Below are positions 12,187 to 22,362 of a stretch of DNA of 64,000 nucleotides, piece after piece. The DNA lies in contig NZ_NFZS01000001.1 in NCBI RefSeq assembly GCF_003264855.1, forward strand, positions 1 through 64,000. Direction: 5' to 3'. The number at the start of each line of letters is the position of its first letter. The first letter of the stretch is position 1. The notes under the pieces were generated by a model. It searched no databases and had not been told where the DNA came from. It was given only the letters and a program-made list of their open reading frames with translations. A program made the translations under genes and the position numbers. The DNA comes from Dyella jiangningensis. Its GTDB lineage: Bacteria; Pseudomonadota; Gammaproteobacteria; Xanthomonadales; Rhodanobacteraceae.

Positions 12187-15100
12187 ATGGCGATACTTAC
12201 AAGCATGACGGGTCCGTCATGCGCCGGCGGCCTAGCCACGGTATGGAACCCTTTCACGGAGAACCGCCGCTTGATCGCCGGATGGCTGCTGCTGCTGGTG
12301 TCCCTGCTCTACGTCGGCCTGCTGTTCGTGGTGGCCTACGCGGGTGACCGGCGCCCGCTGTATCCCCGGCAGCCGCGATTGCGCCCACTGGTCTACAGCC
12401 TGGCGCTCGCGGTGTATTGCTCGTCGTGGACGTTCTACGGCGCGGTCGGCACGGCGGCGCGCGAAGGCCTGAGCTACCTGCCGATCTACCTCGGCCCGAT
12501 CGTGCTGTTCGTGTTCGGCTTTGGTCTGCTGCGTCGCCTGGTATTGCTCGCACGCCAGCGCAACATCACATCGATCGCCGACTTCATCGGCGCGCGCTTC
12601 GGCAAATCGCACGGACTGGCGGCGCTGGTGGCGATCATCGCGGTGATCGCCGTGGTGCCCTACCTTGCGCTGCAGTTCAAGGCCGTGGCGATGTCCTATG
12701 CCGTGCTCGGCGGCCTGGGCACGCCGGGCGCCACGCAGTTCGGTGACAGTGCACTGTGGTGCGCGATTCTCCTGGCAACTTTCGCCATCCTGTTCGGTAC
12801 GCGCACGATCGATGCGACCGAACACCACCACGGCATGATGCTCGCGATCGCCGTGGAATCGCTGATCAAGCTGATGACCTTCGTCGCGCTCGCGGGATAT
12901 GCGCTGTGGCGTGGCCCAGGGCTGCAGGCCACCGCACAGCTTCCGCTGCAACAGATTTCCGAAGGCGTTTCGCCGGGTTTTCTCGCCCAGACCCTGCTCG
13001 CCTTCTGCGCGATGTTCTGTCTGCCGCGCCAGTTCCAGATCGGCGTGGTCGAATGCGAGGACCCCTCGGATCTTTCCCGCGCCCGCTGGTTGTTTCCCAT
13101 CTACATGGTGCTGATCAGCGTGGCGGTGTTGCCCATCGTCGCCGCGGGCCTGAACCTCCCCCAGGTGCTGGGCGGCAACAAGGATGCCTGGGTACTGACG
13201 CTGCCGATGAGCTACGGCGACCGCGGCATGGCGTTGCTCGCCTTCCTTGGCGGTTTCTCGGCGGCGACTGGCATGGTGATCGTGGCGTCGGTCGCCTTGT
13301 CGACCATGATCAGCAACGACCTCGTCATGCCGATGCTGTTGCGCGTACGGCGCTTCCGCCTGGACGAGCGAGCCGACCTGTCGCAGCTGGTGCTGCTGGT
13401 GCGCCGCATCGCGATCATCGCGCTCGCGGCGATGGCGTACCTCTACTATCGGTTGGTCGCCGACACCACGAATCTCGCCGACACCGGACTGCTCGCCTTC
13501 GCCGCGGTGGCGCAGTTCGCGCCCGGCATCGTGGCGGCGTTGTACTGGCGCAGCGCCAGTCGCAAGGGTGTCGCGGTGGGCCTCGCCGCCGGATTCATGG
13601 TCTGGGCCTACACCTTGCTCGTGCCCGCCATGAGCCGTCCGGCGGGATGGCTGGCGACGGGCCCGATGGGATTGAGCTGGCTGCAGCCGCAGGCGCTGTT
13701 CCATCTGAGCGGCTGGGACCCAGTAATGCATGGCACGTTCTGGTCGCTGCTGGTGAACGTGGCGTGCCTGATCTTCGTTTCGCTGCGCTTCCGCCCGAAT
13801 CTCGAAGAACGCCTGCACGCCGCGATGTTCATCGATCCGTATGCGATCGACAATCGCGGCGCTGGTGACTGGCGCGGGCGTGTCGCGGTAGCCGACTTGC
13901 GCACGATCGCCGAGCGCATCGTCGGCGAGCGGACCAGCCAGCGCGCGTTCGACGATTACGCCGAGCGTCGCGGCAAGCCGCTGCAGGCCGGCGAAGCCGC
14001 CGATCGCGCGCTCATCCAGTACACCGAACGCCTGCTGGCTTCCGCGGTGGGCGCCGCAAGCGCGCGTCGCATCCTGATGGGCGCGCTGTCGGGTTCGGGC
14101 CTCGACATCGCCGAGGCGATGGCCTTGATGGACGAGGCCTCGCAGGAACTGCGCTTCAACCGCGAGCTGCTTTCCACCACGCTGGAAAACGTTTCGCAGG
14201 GCATCAGCGTGGTCGATGCGAACATGCGCCTGGTGGCGTGGAACCGGCGCTATCTCGAGCTGTTCGACTATCCCGATGGCATGGTGTACGTCGGTGTTCC
14301 GGTTGCCGACCTGATTCGCTGGAATGCGGAGCACGGCGAATGCGGCCCTGGCGAAGTGGAAGCGCACGTAGCGAAACGCATCGGACACATGCGTGCGGGC
14401 TCGCCGCATCTGTTCCAGCGCATTCGCCCCGATGGCACGGTGATCGAAATGCGCGGTCGGGCGCTGCCAGGTGGCGGCTACGTGACCACCTACACCGACG
14501 TGACGGCGTACAAGCACGCCGAACAGGCGTTGATCGAGGCGAACGAGAACCTGGAACAGCGCGTCGACCAGCGCACGGCCGAGTTGAGCGAAGCACTCAC
14601 CGCCACGGCCAATGCGCAGCGCGATGCCGAGATGGCCAACGCATCGAAGACGCGCTTCCTGGCTGCCGCCAGTCATGACCTCCTGCAACCGTTGAACGCG
14701 GCACGACTATTCACGGCCGCGCTTCGCCAGCATCCGGGACTGGACGCCGAAGCAGGACAGCTCGCCGAGCGTATCGACGCTTCGTTCCGCGCTGCCGAAG
14801 ACCTGCTCGATGCATTGCTCGATACATCGCGACTCGATGCCGGAAGCTACCGCGCCGACATCAGCAACATTGCCTTGTCCGACCTGTTCGATTCGCTGAA
14901 GGCGCAGTTCGCCGTGCTGTCCGAACAGCGCGACCTCCGCCTGCGCGTGGTGCCGACCAAGCTCGCGGTGCGTAGCGACCCGCAACTGCTTCGCCGCATC
15001 CTGCAGAACTTCATCTCCAATGCGCTGCGCTACACGCGCACAGGCAGCATTCTGCTCGGCGCTCGCCGCATGGGCAGCGACGTGCGCATCGAAGTATGGG

Positions 15101-15738
15101 ATACCGGACCTGGCATTGCCGCGGAGCAGCGTGCGCGCATCTTCGGTGAGTTCCAGCGTCTCGATCGTCCATCGCCTTGGGGCGAGAAGGGCCTGGGTCT
15201 TGGCCTGTCGATCTGCGAGCGCATCGCCGGCATTCTCCACCACACGCTGGAGCTGGAATCGCGCGAGGGCAAGGGCAGTCGTTTTGCCGTGCGCGTGCCG
15301 CGTGCGGAGAGTGCGGTGTCGCGCCGCCGCACCTCAGTGCATCCGTTGCCGAACGAGCAGTTGCCGTTGACCGTGCTGTGTCTCGACAACGATCCTTCGA
15401 TCCTGGACGGCATGCGCGCTCTGCTGCAGCGCTGGGGCGTGGACTGCCGCACTGCCCTCGATGCCGCGCAGGCACAACAGGAGCTGCGGCGCGGACGCAT
15501 CGATCTCATCCTCGCCGATTACCACCTGAGCGAAGATACGGACGGTTTGCAGGCACTGGAGCAATTACGCAGCAGCGTCGAAGAACTGCCGCCCGTGGCG
15601 ATGATCACCGCTGATGGCAGCAGCGAACTGAAGCAGCGTGCACGTGCACTGGGCTATCCGATACTGCACAAGCCGGTGCGGCCGGCGGCATTGCGGGCGT
15701 TGCTGACGGCGTTGGTGCGGAGGCAGACACCGGCGTAA
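12187..15738 (+). CDS. Na+/solute symporter-histidine kinase hybrid with receiver (CrbS type)
   Basis: The 1183-aa product fuses an N-terminal SLC5-like sodium/solute symporter (about residues 20-525, about 13 membrane helices), a PAS region (about 665-780), a coiled linker, a HisKA domain with the phospho-accepting histidine at about 830 (AAASHDLLQPL), an HATPase domain (NFISNALRYT, DTGPGI, GLGLGLSICERI) and a C-terminal receiver with acceptor D1111 (LILADYHLS). This architecture is that of CrbS/MxtR-type kinases, which with CrbR/ErdR control acetyl-CoA synthetase in Vibrio and Pseudomonas. The convergent response regulator and acs next door support that role. ATGs at 12187 and 12205 are both possible starts. 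Confidence 0.88.
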   Translation: MAILTSMTGPSCAGGLATVWNPFTENRRLIAGWLLLLVSLLYVGLLFVVAYAGDRRPLYPRQPRLRPLVYSLALAVYCSSWTFYGAVGTAAREGLSYLPIYLGPIVLFVFGFGLLRRLVLLARQRNITSIADFIGARFGKSHGLAALVAIIAVIAVVPYLALQFKAVAMSYAVLGGLGTPGATQFGDSALWCAILLATFAILFGTRTIDATEHHHGMMLAIAVESLIKLMTFVALAGYALWRGPGLQATAQLPLQQISEGVSPGFLAQTLLAFCAMFCLPRQFQIGVVECEDPSDLSRARWLFPIYMVLISVAVLPIVAAGLNLPQVLGGNKDAWVLTLPMSYGDRGMALLAFLGGFSAATGMVIVASVALSTMISNDLVMPMLLRVRRFRLDERADLSQLVLLVRRIAIIALAAMAYLYYRLVADTTNLADTGLLAFAAVAQFAPGIVAALYWRSASRKGVAVGLAAGFMVWAYTLLVPAMSRPAGWLATGPMGLSWLQPQALFHLSGWDPVMHGTFWSLLVNVACLIFVSLRFRPNLEERLHAAMFIDPYAIDNRGAGDWRGRVAVADLRTIAERIVGERTSQRAFDDYAERRGKPLQAGEAADRALIQYTERLLASAVGAASARRILMGALSGSGLDIAEAMALMDEASQELRFNRELLSTTLENVSQGISVVDANMRLVAWNRRYLELFDYPDGMVYVGVPVADLIRWNAEHGECGPGEVEAHVAKRIGHMRAGSPHLFQRIRPDGTVIEMRGRALPGGGYVTTYTDVTAYKHAEQALIEANENLEQRVDQRTAELSEALTATANAQRDAEMANASKTRFLAAASHDLLQPLNAARLFTAALRQHPGLDAEAGQLAERIDASFRAAEDLLDALLDTSRLDAGSYRADISNIALSDLFDSLKAQFAVLSEQRDLRLRVVPTKLAVRSDPQLLRRILQNFISNALRYTRTGSILLGARRMGSDVRIEVWDTGPGIAAEQRARIFGEFQRLDRPSPWGEKGLGLGLSICERIAGILHHTLELESREGKGSRFAVRVPRAESAVSRRRTSVHPLPNEQLPLTVLCLDNDPSILDGMRALLQRWGVDCRTALDAAQAQQELRRGRIDLILADYHLSEDTDGLQALEQLRSSVEELPPVAMITADGSSELKQRARALGYPILHKPVRPAALRALLTALVRRQTPA

Positions 15739-15774
15739 CACATGGATCAAGGCATAGCGCGTGAGGCGGGTTGA

Positions 15775-15798
15775 TCGCGCACTGGGTGCGCTCCTACA
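15775..15798 (-). repeat. REP-like element, single copy
   Basis: One minus-orientation copy of the 24-bp REP-like element sits in the 74-bp gap between the convergent kinase and regulator genes, where it could act as a bidirectional stop for transcription. Confidence 0.8.
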
Positions 15799-15812
15799 GA
15801 AGAGCGGCGGTG

Positions 15813-16484
15813 TTATTCGTCGTCGTCGGGCAGCGGTGGCAATGCTTCCTGGTCGATCGCCAGGTGGCTGGCGGCCAGCGCGACTTGCGTGCGGTTGTTC
15901 ACGCCGAGCTTGCGCATGATGGCGGTCATGTGCGCTTTCACCGTAGCTTCGGAGACGCCGAGGTCGTAGGCGATCTGCTTGTTGAGCAGGCCTTCGGCGA
16001 TCATGGTGAGCACGCGGAACTGCTGCGGCGTGAGCGTGGCGATGCGATCGGCCACGGCGGCTTCGTCGGGCTTCAGTTCCATGCCGCCGCCGACGAACTG
16101 ATGCGGCAGCCAGACGTCGCCATCCAGCACCTTGCGGATGGCGGTGATGATGTCTTCGCCCGGCGTGGACTTGGGAATATAGGCCGACGCGCCATGGGCG
16201 AGCGCGCGCCGCGCGACCTGCACGTCTTCATGGCCGGACACAACGATGGTCGGCAAGCCCGGGAACTGGCCGCGGATATGCGCCAATGCCGAATAGCCGC
16301 GCGCGCCCGGCATGTGCAGGTCGAGCAGCAGCAGCTCGGCGTCGGGGTATTGCTCGATCAGGCTGAGCAGCGTGTAGACACTGTCGGCGCAGTGCACGCT
16401 GGCGTGAGGCACGGCGGCCACCACGGCGCGCTGCAACGCGTCGCGGAATAGCGGATGGTCGTCGGCGATCAGTACGTCAGGCAT
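15813..16484 (-). CDS. LuxR/NarL-family response regulator (CrbR type)
   Basis: The 223-aa product has an N-terminal receiver domain with acidic pocket ADD, phospho-acceptor D55 (LLLLDLHMPGARG) and conserved lysine (YIPKSTPGED), then a C-terminal LuxR-type HTH (LTPQQFRVLTMIAEGLLNKQ, IAYDLGVSEATVKAHMTAIM). It converges on the symporter-kinase gene and its own upstream region leads into the 3' end of acs, matching the CrbS-CrbR-acs acetate switch known in other gammaproteobacteria. The start at 16484 (MPDVLIADDHP) is the family start; the longer reading to 16598 translates a REP-like repeat (AHWVRSYR) and is rejected. Confidence 0.88.
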   Translation of the reverse strand: MPDVLIADDHPLFRDALQRAVVAAVPHASVHCADSVYTLLSLIEQYPDAELLLLDLHMPGARGYSALAHIRGQFPGLPTIVVSGHEDVQVARRALAHGASAYIPKSTPGEDIITAIRKVLDGDVWLPHQFVGGGMELKPDEAAVADRIATLTPQQFRVLTMIAEGLLNKQIAYDLGVSEATVKAHMTAIMRKLGVNNRTQVALAASHLAIDQEALPPLPDDDE

Positions 16485-16501
16485 GGTGATCCGTTCTTGT
16501 C

Positions 16502-16614
16502 TGTAGGAGCGCACCCAGTGCGCGATCGGTCCGCGAAGTGTTGAAGATTTGCGCGACAAGCGGAGATTGGCGTGAGGCGAATCTCTGCGGTCGCGCACTG
16601 GGTGCGCTCCTACA
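16502..16614. repeat. REP-like inverted pair
   Basis: Copies at 16502-16525 (plus) and 16591-16614 (minus) flank 65 bp of unique DNA between the response-regulator start and the acs stop. The promoter of the regulator gene must be in or next to this pair. Confidence 0.85.
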
Positions 16615-16626
16615 GGTTCTCTCTGA

Positions 16627-18567
<1,941 letters not shown>

Positions 18568-18696
18568 CGTGGGGCTCCTGCGGCCGGCGGTCCGGCCTCC
18601 TCATGCGTTGAATCCGCCGCAGCGCACCATGGCCGGCGGTAGCGTCCGAGTGTAGCGGCTGGCCGGTGATTGAGACGTTTCGTCGCGCTTTCGACT

Positions 18697-18715
18697 TTGG
18701 TCGAGGTTCGACCAA
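18697..18715. promoter_or_regulatory. Palindromic operator candidate between acs and porin gene
   Basis: TTGGTCGA-GGT-TCGACCAA is a perfect 8+3+8 inverted repeat, 130 bp upstream of the acs start and 69 bp upstream of the porin start. A smaller palindrome, GACG-TTT-CGTC, lies at 18674-18684. The divergent position suggests a transcription-factor site; the identity of the protein (for example the CrbR-type regulator) is inference. Confidence 0.6.
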
Positions 18716-18783
18716 TGGGGAATAGGCGCCCGCGTTGCAGCATGGACATGCTCGGGCCGGTCATCGACCTGGGGAGGCCTGCC

Positions 18784-20280
18784 ATGACATTTCCTACCAC
18801 CACCCGAGGCAGCCGGCTGCTGGCGATCAGCATCGCCTGCGCGCTGGCGTTGCCGCTCGGGGTGCATGCACAAAGCACGACGAAGAGCTCGGCAAAAGGC
18901 AACGCGCGCGAACAACAACTCGAGCAACGCGTGAACCAGCTGGAACAGGAACTGGCCGAACTGAAGGCCATGATCCAGGAACAGAGGCAGGCCACCACGC
19001 AGGCGGCGCAGACGGCGCAGCAAGCGCAGGCCACGGCCACGCAGGCCGCCACCACGGCGCAGGCGACGTCCACCAAAGTGGAAGCGGTGGCGCCCAATGG
19101 CAAGCCGACGTTCTCCACCGCGCCGGGCATGTCGGTGGCCTTGCATGGCTTCATCAGCGCCAGCGCCTTTGGCCAGGACAAGACCTTCACCTACGGCAAT
19201 GGCCAGAATGCGGAAATTCCCGCGGTGCCGGCCGCCGCCAACAAGGGTTCGCTCAGCGGCGTCGATGTGCGCAACACGCGCTTCTGGCTCGACTTCACCG
19301 GCGCCAAGTTCAATGAGAACTGGGGCGGTGGCGGTCGCATCGAGATGGACTTCTTCGGCGGCTTCAACGGCACCGGCGCGTACTCGCAACAGCAGCCGAC
19401 GCCGCGCCTGCGCCAGGCCTACATGGACATCGCCAACCCGAGCACGGGCAGCACCATCCGCATCGGCGAGCAGTGGGACCTGATGTTCCCGCTGGACAAC
19501 ACGCCCACCTCGCTTTCGCACATCGCCTTCCCGCTCGGTTTCGGCGCCGGCTTCGTCGGCTGGCGTTATCCGGGCGTGGTGTGGATGCAGGACCTCAACC
19601 ATGGTTCCGACGGTCCCAAGTGGCGCCTGGACGTCGGTGCGTTCTCGGGCAATTGGAACGGTCCCAATCCGAGCGGTGGCACCAACACCATCAACTACCT
19701 GACCGCGGGCAACGCCAACTTCCGTCCGCAGGTCGAAGCGCGTCTGCGCGTCGCCGACAAGGACTGGCTCGCCTACTTCGTGGCGCACTATTCGTCGCTC
19801 AACCTCAAGGGCGTGAACGGTTCGTTCGCCACGCCCATCAAGGACAAGATCGACAGCTACGGCTACGAGCTGGGTGGCCAGTGGAAGCCCGGGCCGTGGA
19901 CGTTCAAGGGCCTGATCTACTCGGGTAATGCGCTGGGCCAGATCTTCGGCGCCATGTCGCAGTTTGGCGACATCGGCGAAGCGGGCGGCTATGTGCAGGC
20001 GGGCTACAACTTCACGCCGAAGTGGAGCGTCAACGCGTTCTACTCGCAGGCCAATCCGAGCCAGAGCGATGTGCGGCGCTGGGTGATCGGCAGCAGCACC
20101 ACCGCCAACGGATTGCTGAGGACGCAACAGGCCGCACTGAGCCTGCAATACGCCTCAGGCGCGTACGAACTGGGCGTCGAATGGATGTACGACAAGCTGA
20201 AGTACCAGCCCGGCGTCCATGGCGAGACGCAGAACATCAACGGCAACCAGGTCAGCTTGAACGGCCTGTACAAGTTCTGA
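18784..20280 (+). CDS. DcaP-like outer-membrane porin
   Basis: The 498-aa product has a signal peptide (LLAISIACALALPLGVHAQ), then a strongly alpha-helical, heptad-like segment (about residues 40-95, EQQLEQRVNQLEQELAELKA) and a long beta-rich region ending in a C-terminal aromatic residue (LYKF), as outer-membrane barrels do. N-terminal coiled coil plus barrel is the layout of DcaP-type trimeric porins, which take up organic acids. The ATG at 18784 follows GGGGAGG at good spacing; an in-frame start at 18670 would bury the signal peptide. It is divergent from acs and 172 bp upstream of an MFS transporter gene, so a two-step carboxylate uptake route is plausible. Confidence 0.85.
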   Translation: MTFPTTTRGSRLLAISIACALALPLGVHAQSTTKSSAKGNAREQQLEQRVNQLEQELAELKAMIQEQRQATTQAAQTAQQAQATATQAATTAQATSTKVEAVAPNGKPTFSTAPGMSVALHGFISASAFGQDKTFTYGNGQNAEIPAVPAAANKGSLSGVDVRNTRFWLDFTGAKFNENWGGGGRIEMDFFGGFNGTGAYSQQQPTPRLRQAYMDIANPSTGSTIRIGEQWDLMFPLDNTPTSLSHIAFPLGFGAGFVGWRYPGVVWMQDLNHGSDGPKWRLDVGAFSGNWNGPNPSGGTNTINYLTAGNANFRPQVEARLRVADKDWLAYFVAHYSSLNLKGVNGSFATPIKDKIDSYGYELGGQWKPGPWTFKGLIYSGNALGQIFGAMSQFGDIGEAGGYVQAGYNFTPKWSVNAFYSQANPSQSDVRRWVIGSSTTANGLLRTQQAALSLQYASGAYELGVEWMYDKLKYQPGVHGETQNINGNQVSLNGLYKF

Positions 20281-20452
20281 GGCTTCACGGCGGTGGCGCG
20301 GGAGGCGTCGCCGCCTGATCGGCCGGGAAAAGGCCAAGGACGCGCCTCGACCCGACAGCGGAGAGAAAGAGAAGGGCGGCAGTCGCCGCTCCGGTGGCTT
20401 GCACCCTGAATTTCACGTCCAACTCCGGCAGCAATCATCGAGGGCTTTCATC

Positions 20453-22111
20453 ATGGCAACGACCGCAGTCGACATGCGCGGGTCGCTCGACACCAACCAT
20501 CGGCGCGTCATTCTCGCGTCCAGCCTGGGCACGGTGTTCGAGTGGTACGACTTCTATCTCTATGGTTCGCTTGCCGCGCTGATCGGCAAGCACTTCTTCA
20601 GCGGCCTCAACGAGACCAGCCAATTCATCTTCGCCTTGCTGGCGTTCGCGGCCGGCTTCGCGGTGCGCCCGTTCGGCGCCATCGTGTTTGGCCGTCTGGG
20701 CGACATGATCGGCCGCAAGTACACCTTCCTCATCACCATCGTGATCATGGGCCTGTCGACGTTCTTCGTCGGTGTGCTGCCCGGCTACGCGACCATCGGT
20801 GTTGCCGCCCCCACCATCCTGATCGCGTTGCGCCTGTTGCAGGGCCTCGCGCTCGGCGGCGAGTACGGCGGCGCGGCGACCTACGTCGCGGAACACGCGC
20901 CACAGGGCAAGCGCGGCTTCTATACGAGCTTGATCCAGATCACGGCGACGCTCGGCCTGTTCCTGTCGCTGCTCGTGATCCTCGGCACGCGTCTGGGCAT
21001 GGGCACGGAAGGCTTCGAGGCCTGGGGCTGGCGCATTCCGTTCCTGATCTCGTCCTTGCTGCTGATCGTGTCGGTGTACATCCGCATGCAGCTGTCCGAG
21101 TCGCCGGTGTTCCAGCAGATGAAGGCCGAGGGCAAGCACTCCAAGGCGCCGCTGACTGAAGCCTTCGGCCAGTGGAAGAATCTCAAGCTGGTCATCCTCG
21201 CACTGCTCGGCGCTACCGCCGGCCAGGCGGTCGTGTGGTACACGGGCCAGTTTTATGCGCTGTATTTCCTCACGCAGAGCCTGAAGATCGACGGCACCAC
21301 GGCGAACCTGCTGATCGCCGCGGCGCTCGCCATCGGCACGCCGTTCTTCGTGCTGTTCGGCTGGTTGTCCGACCGCGTGGGCCGCAAGTCCATCGTGCTG
21401 GCGGGCTGCCTGCTGGCCGCGCTGACCTACTTCCCGATCTTCAAGGGCCTCACGCACTACGGCAATCCCGCCATCGAACAGGCGGCGGCGACGTCACCGG
21501 TGAAGGTGGTGGCCGACCCGCAGGCGTGCAGCTTCCAGTTCGATCCGGTGGGCAAGAGCAAGTTCACCAGTTCGTGCGACGTAGCCAAGAGCGCGCTGGC
21601 GAAGAAGGGCATTCCGTATTCGAACGTGACGGCCGAGCGTGGCGCGATCGCCGAAGTGAAGATCGGTGACACGGTGATCAGCTCCTTCGAAGGCGGCTCG
21701 TTGGATGGCAAGGCGTTCGCCGACCAGAGCAAGAGTTTCGGCACGCAGCTCGGCGCCGCGCTGAAGACCGCGGGTTATCCGGAGAAGGCCAATCCGGAAC
21801 AGACCAACAACGTCATGCTGATCGTGCTGCTGGCGATCCTGGTGATCTACGTGACCATGGTCTACGGGCCGATCGCGGCGTGGCTGGTGGAGATGTTCCC
21901 CACGCGCATCCGCTACACCTCGATGAGCCTGCCGTACCACATCGGCAACGGCTGGTTCGGCGGCTTCGTGCCCACCATCGGCTTCATGCTGGTGGCGTGG
22001 AAGGGCGATATCTACTACGGCCTGTGGTATCCGATCATCGTCGCCATCGCGACGTTCTTCATCGGCCTGCTGTTCCTGCGCGAAACCAAGGATGTCGACA
22101 TCCGCAACTGA
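20453..22111 (+). CDS. MFS transporter, metabolite:H+ symporter (MHS) type
   Basis: The 552-aa product is a 12-helix transporter of the MHS branch of the major facilitator family: it opens SSLGTVFEWYDFYLYG, has VRPFGAIVFGRLGDMIGRKY after the second helix and RLLQGLALGGEYGGAATYVAEHAP around the fourth. Members carry organic acids, proline/betaine or similar. Unlike compact MHS proteins it has a soluble insertion of about 120 residues (about 332-452) between two C-terminal helices, with two cysteines (C359, C375) that could form a disulfide. It lies between the porin gene and a strong terminator, suggesting co-expression with the porin and a link to acetate or another carboxylate. Confidence 0.88.
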   Translation: MATTAVDMRGSLDTNHRRVILASSLGTVFEWYDFYLYGSLAALIGKHFFSGLNETSQFIFALLAFAAGFAVRPFGAIVFGRLGDMIGRKYTFLITIVIMGLSTFFVGVLPGYATIGVAAPTILIALRLLQGLALGGEYGGAATYVAEHAPQGKRGFYTSLIQITATLGLFLSLLVILGTRLGMGTEGFEAWGWRIPFLISSLLLIVSVYIRMQLSESPVFQQMKAEGKHSKAPLTEAFGQWKNLKLVILALLGATAGQAVVWYTGQFYALYFLTQSLKIDGTTANLLIAAALAIGTPFFVLFGWLSDRVGRKSIVLAGCLLAALTYFPIFKGLTHYGNPAIEQAAATSPVKVVADPQACSFQFDPVGKSKFTSSCDVAKSALAKKGIPYSNVTAERGAIAEVKIGDTVISSFEGGSLDGKAFADQSKSFGTQLGAALKTAGYPEKANPEQTNNVMLIVLLAILVIYVTMVYGPIAAWLVEMFPTRIRYTSMSLPYHIGNGWFGGFVPTIGFMLVAWKGDIYYGLWYPIIVAIATFFIGLLFLRETKDVDIRN

Positions 22112-22134
22112 TCGCGCGGCATGACGAAGACCAA

Positions 22135-22168
22135 GGGCGCGGCAGCTATCTGCCGCGCCCATTCTTTT
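22135..22168 (+). terminator. Rho-independent terminator after MFS gene
   Basis: GGGCGCGGCA (22135-22144) pairs perfectly with TGCCGCGCCC (22151-22160) around GCTATC and is followed by ATTCTTTT. Confidence 0.9.
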
Positions 22169-22182
22169 GGACGTCCCCCACG

Positions 22183-22302
22183 GTAGGAGCGCACCCAGTG
22201 CGCGACCGCAGCCTGTCTCCTCTGCCTCAGTCACCGGCCGTCGCCACGACGGGCCACATGTGTACGCCGCTGCGCCGATCGCGCACTGGGTGCGCTCCTA
22301 CA
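22183..22302. repeat. REP-like inverted pair
   Basis: Copies at 22183-22205 (plus) and 22279-22302 (minus) with about 73 bp between them fill most of the 251-bp gap upstream of the patatin gene. Nothing else is recognised in the gap. Confidence 0.85.
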
Positions 22303-22362
22303 CAAAACGGTGGCGCGGGAGATCATTAAGATAGCGGCGCCTCTGCGACTTCCGGATGCCGC

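Noticed and set aside
12232..14688. 818-aa minus-strand open frame inside the sensor kinase gene
   Set aside because: The plus strand encodes a complete symporter-kinase with known motifs; the opposite frame is rich in His, Arg and Gln, typical of shadow frames.
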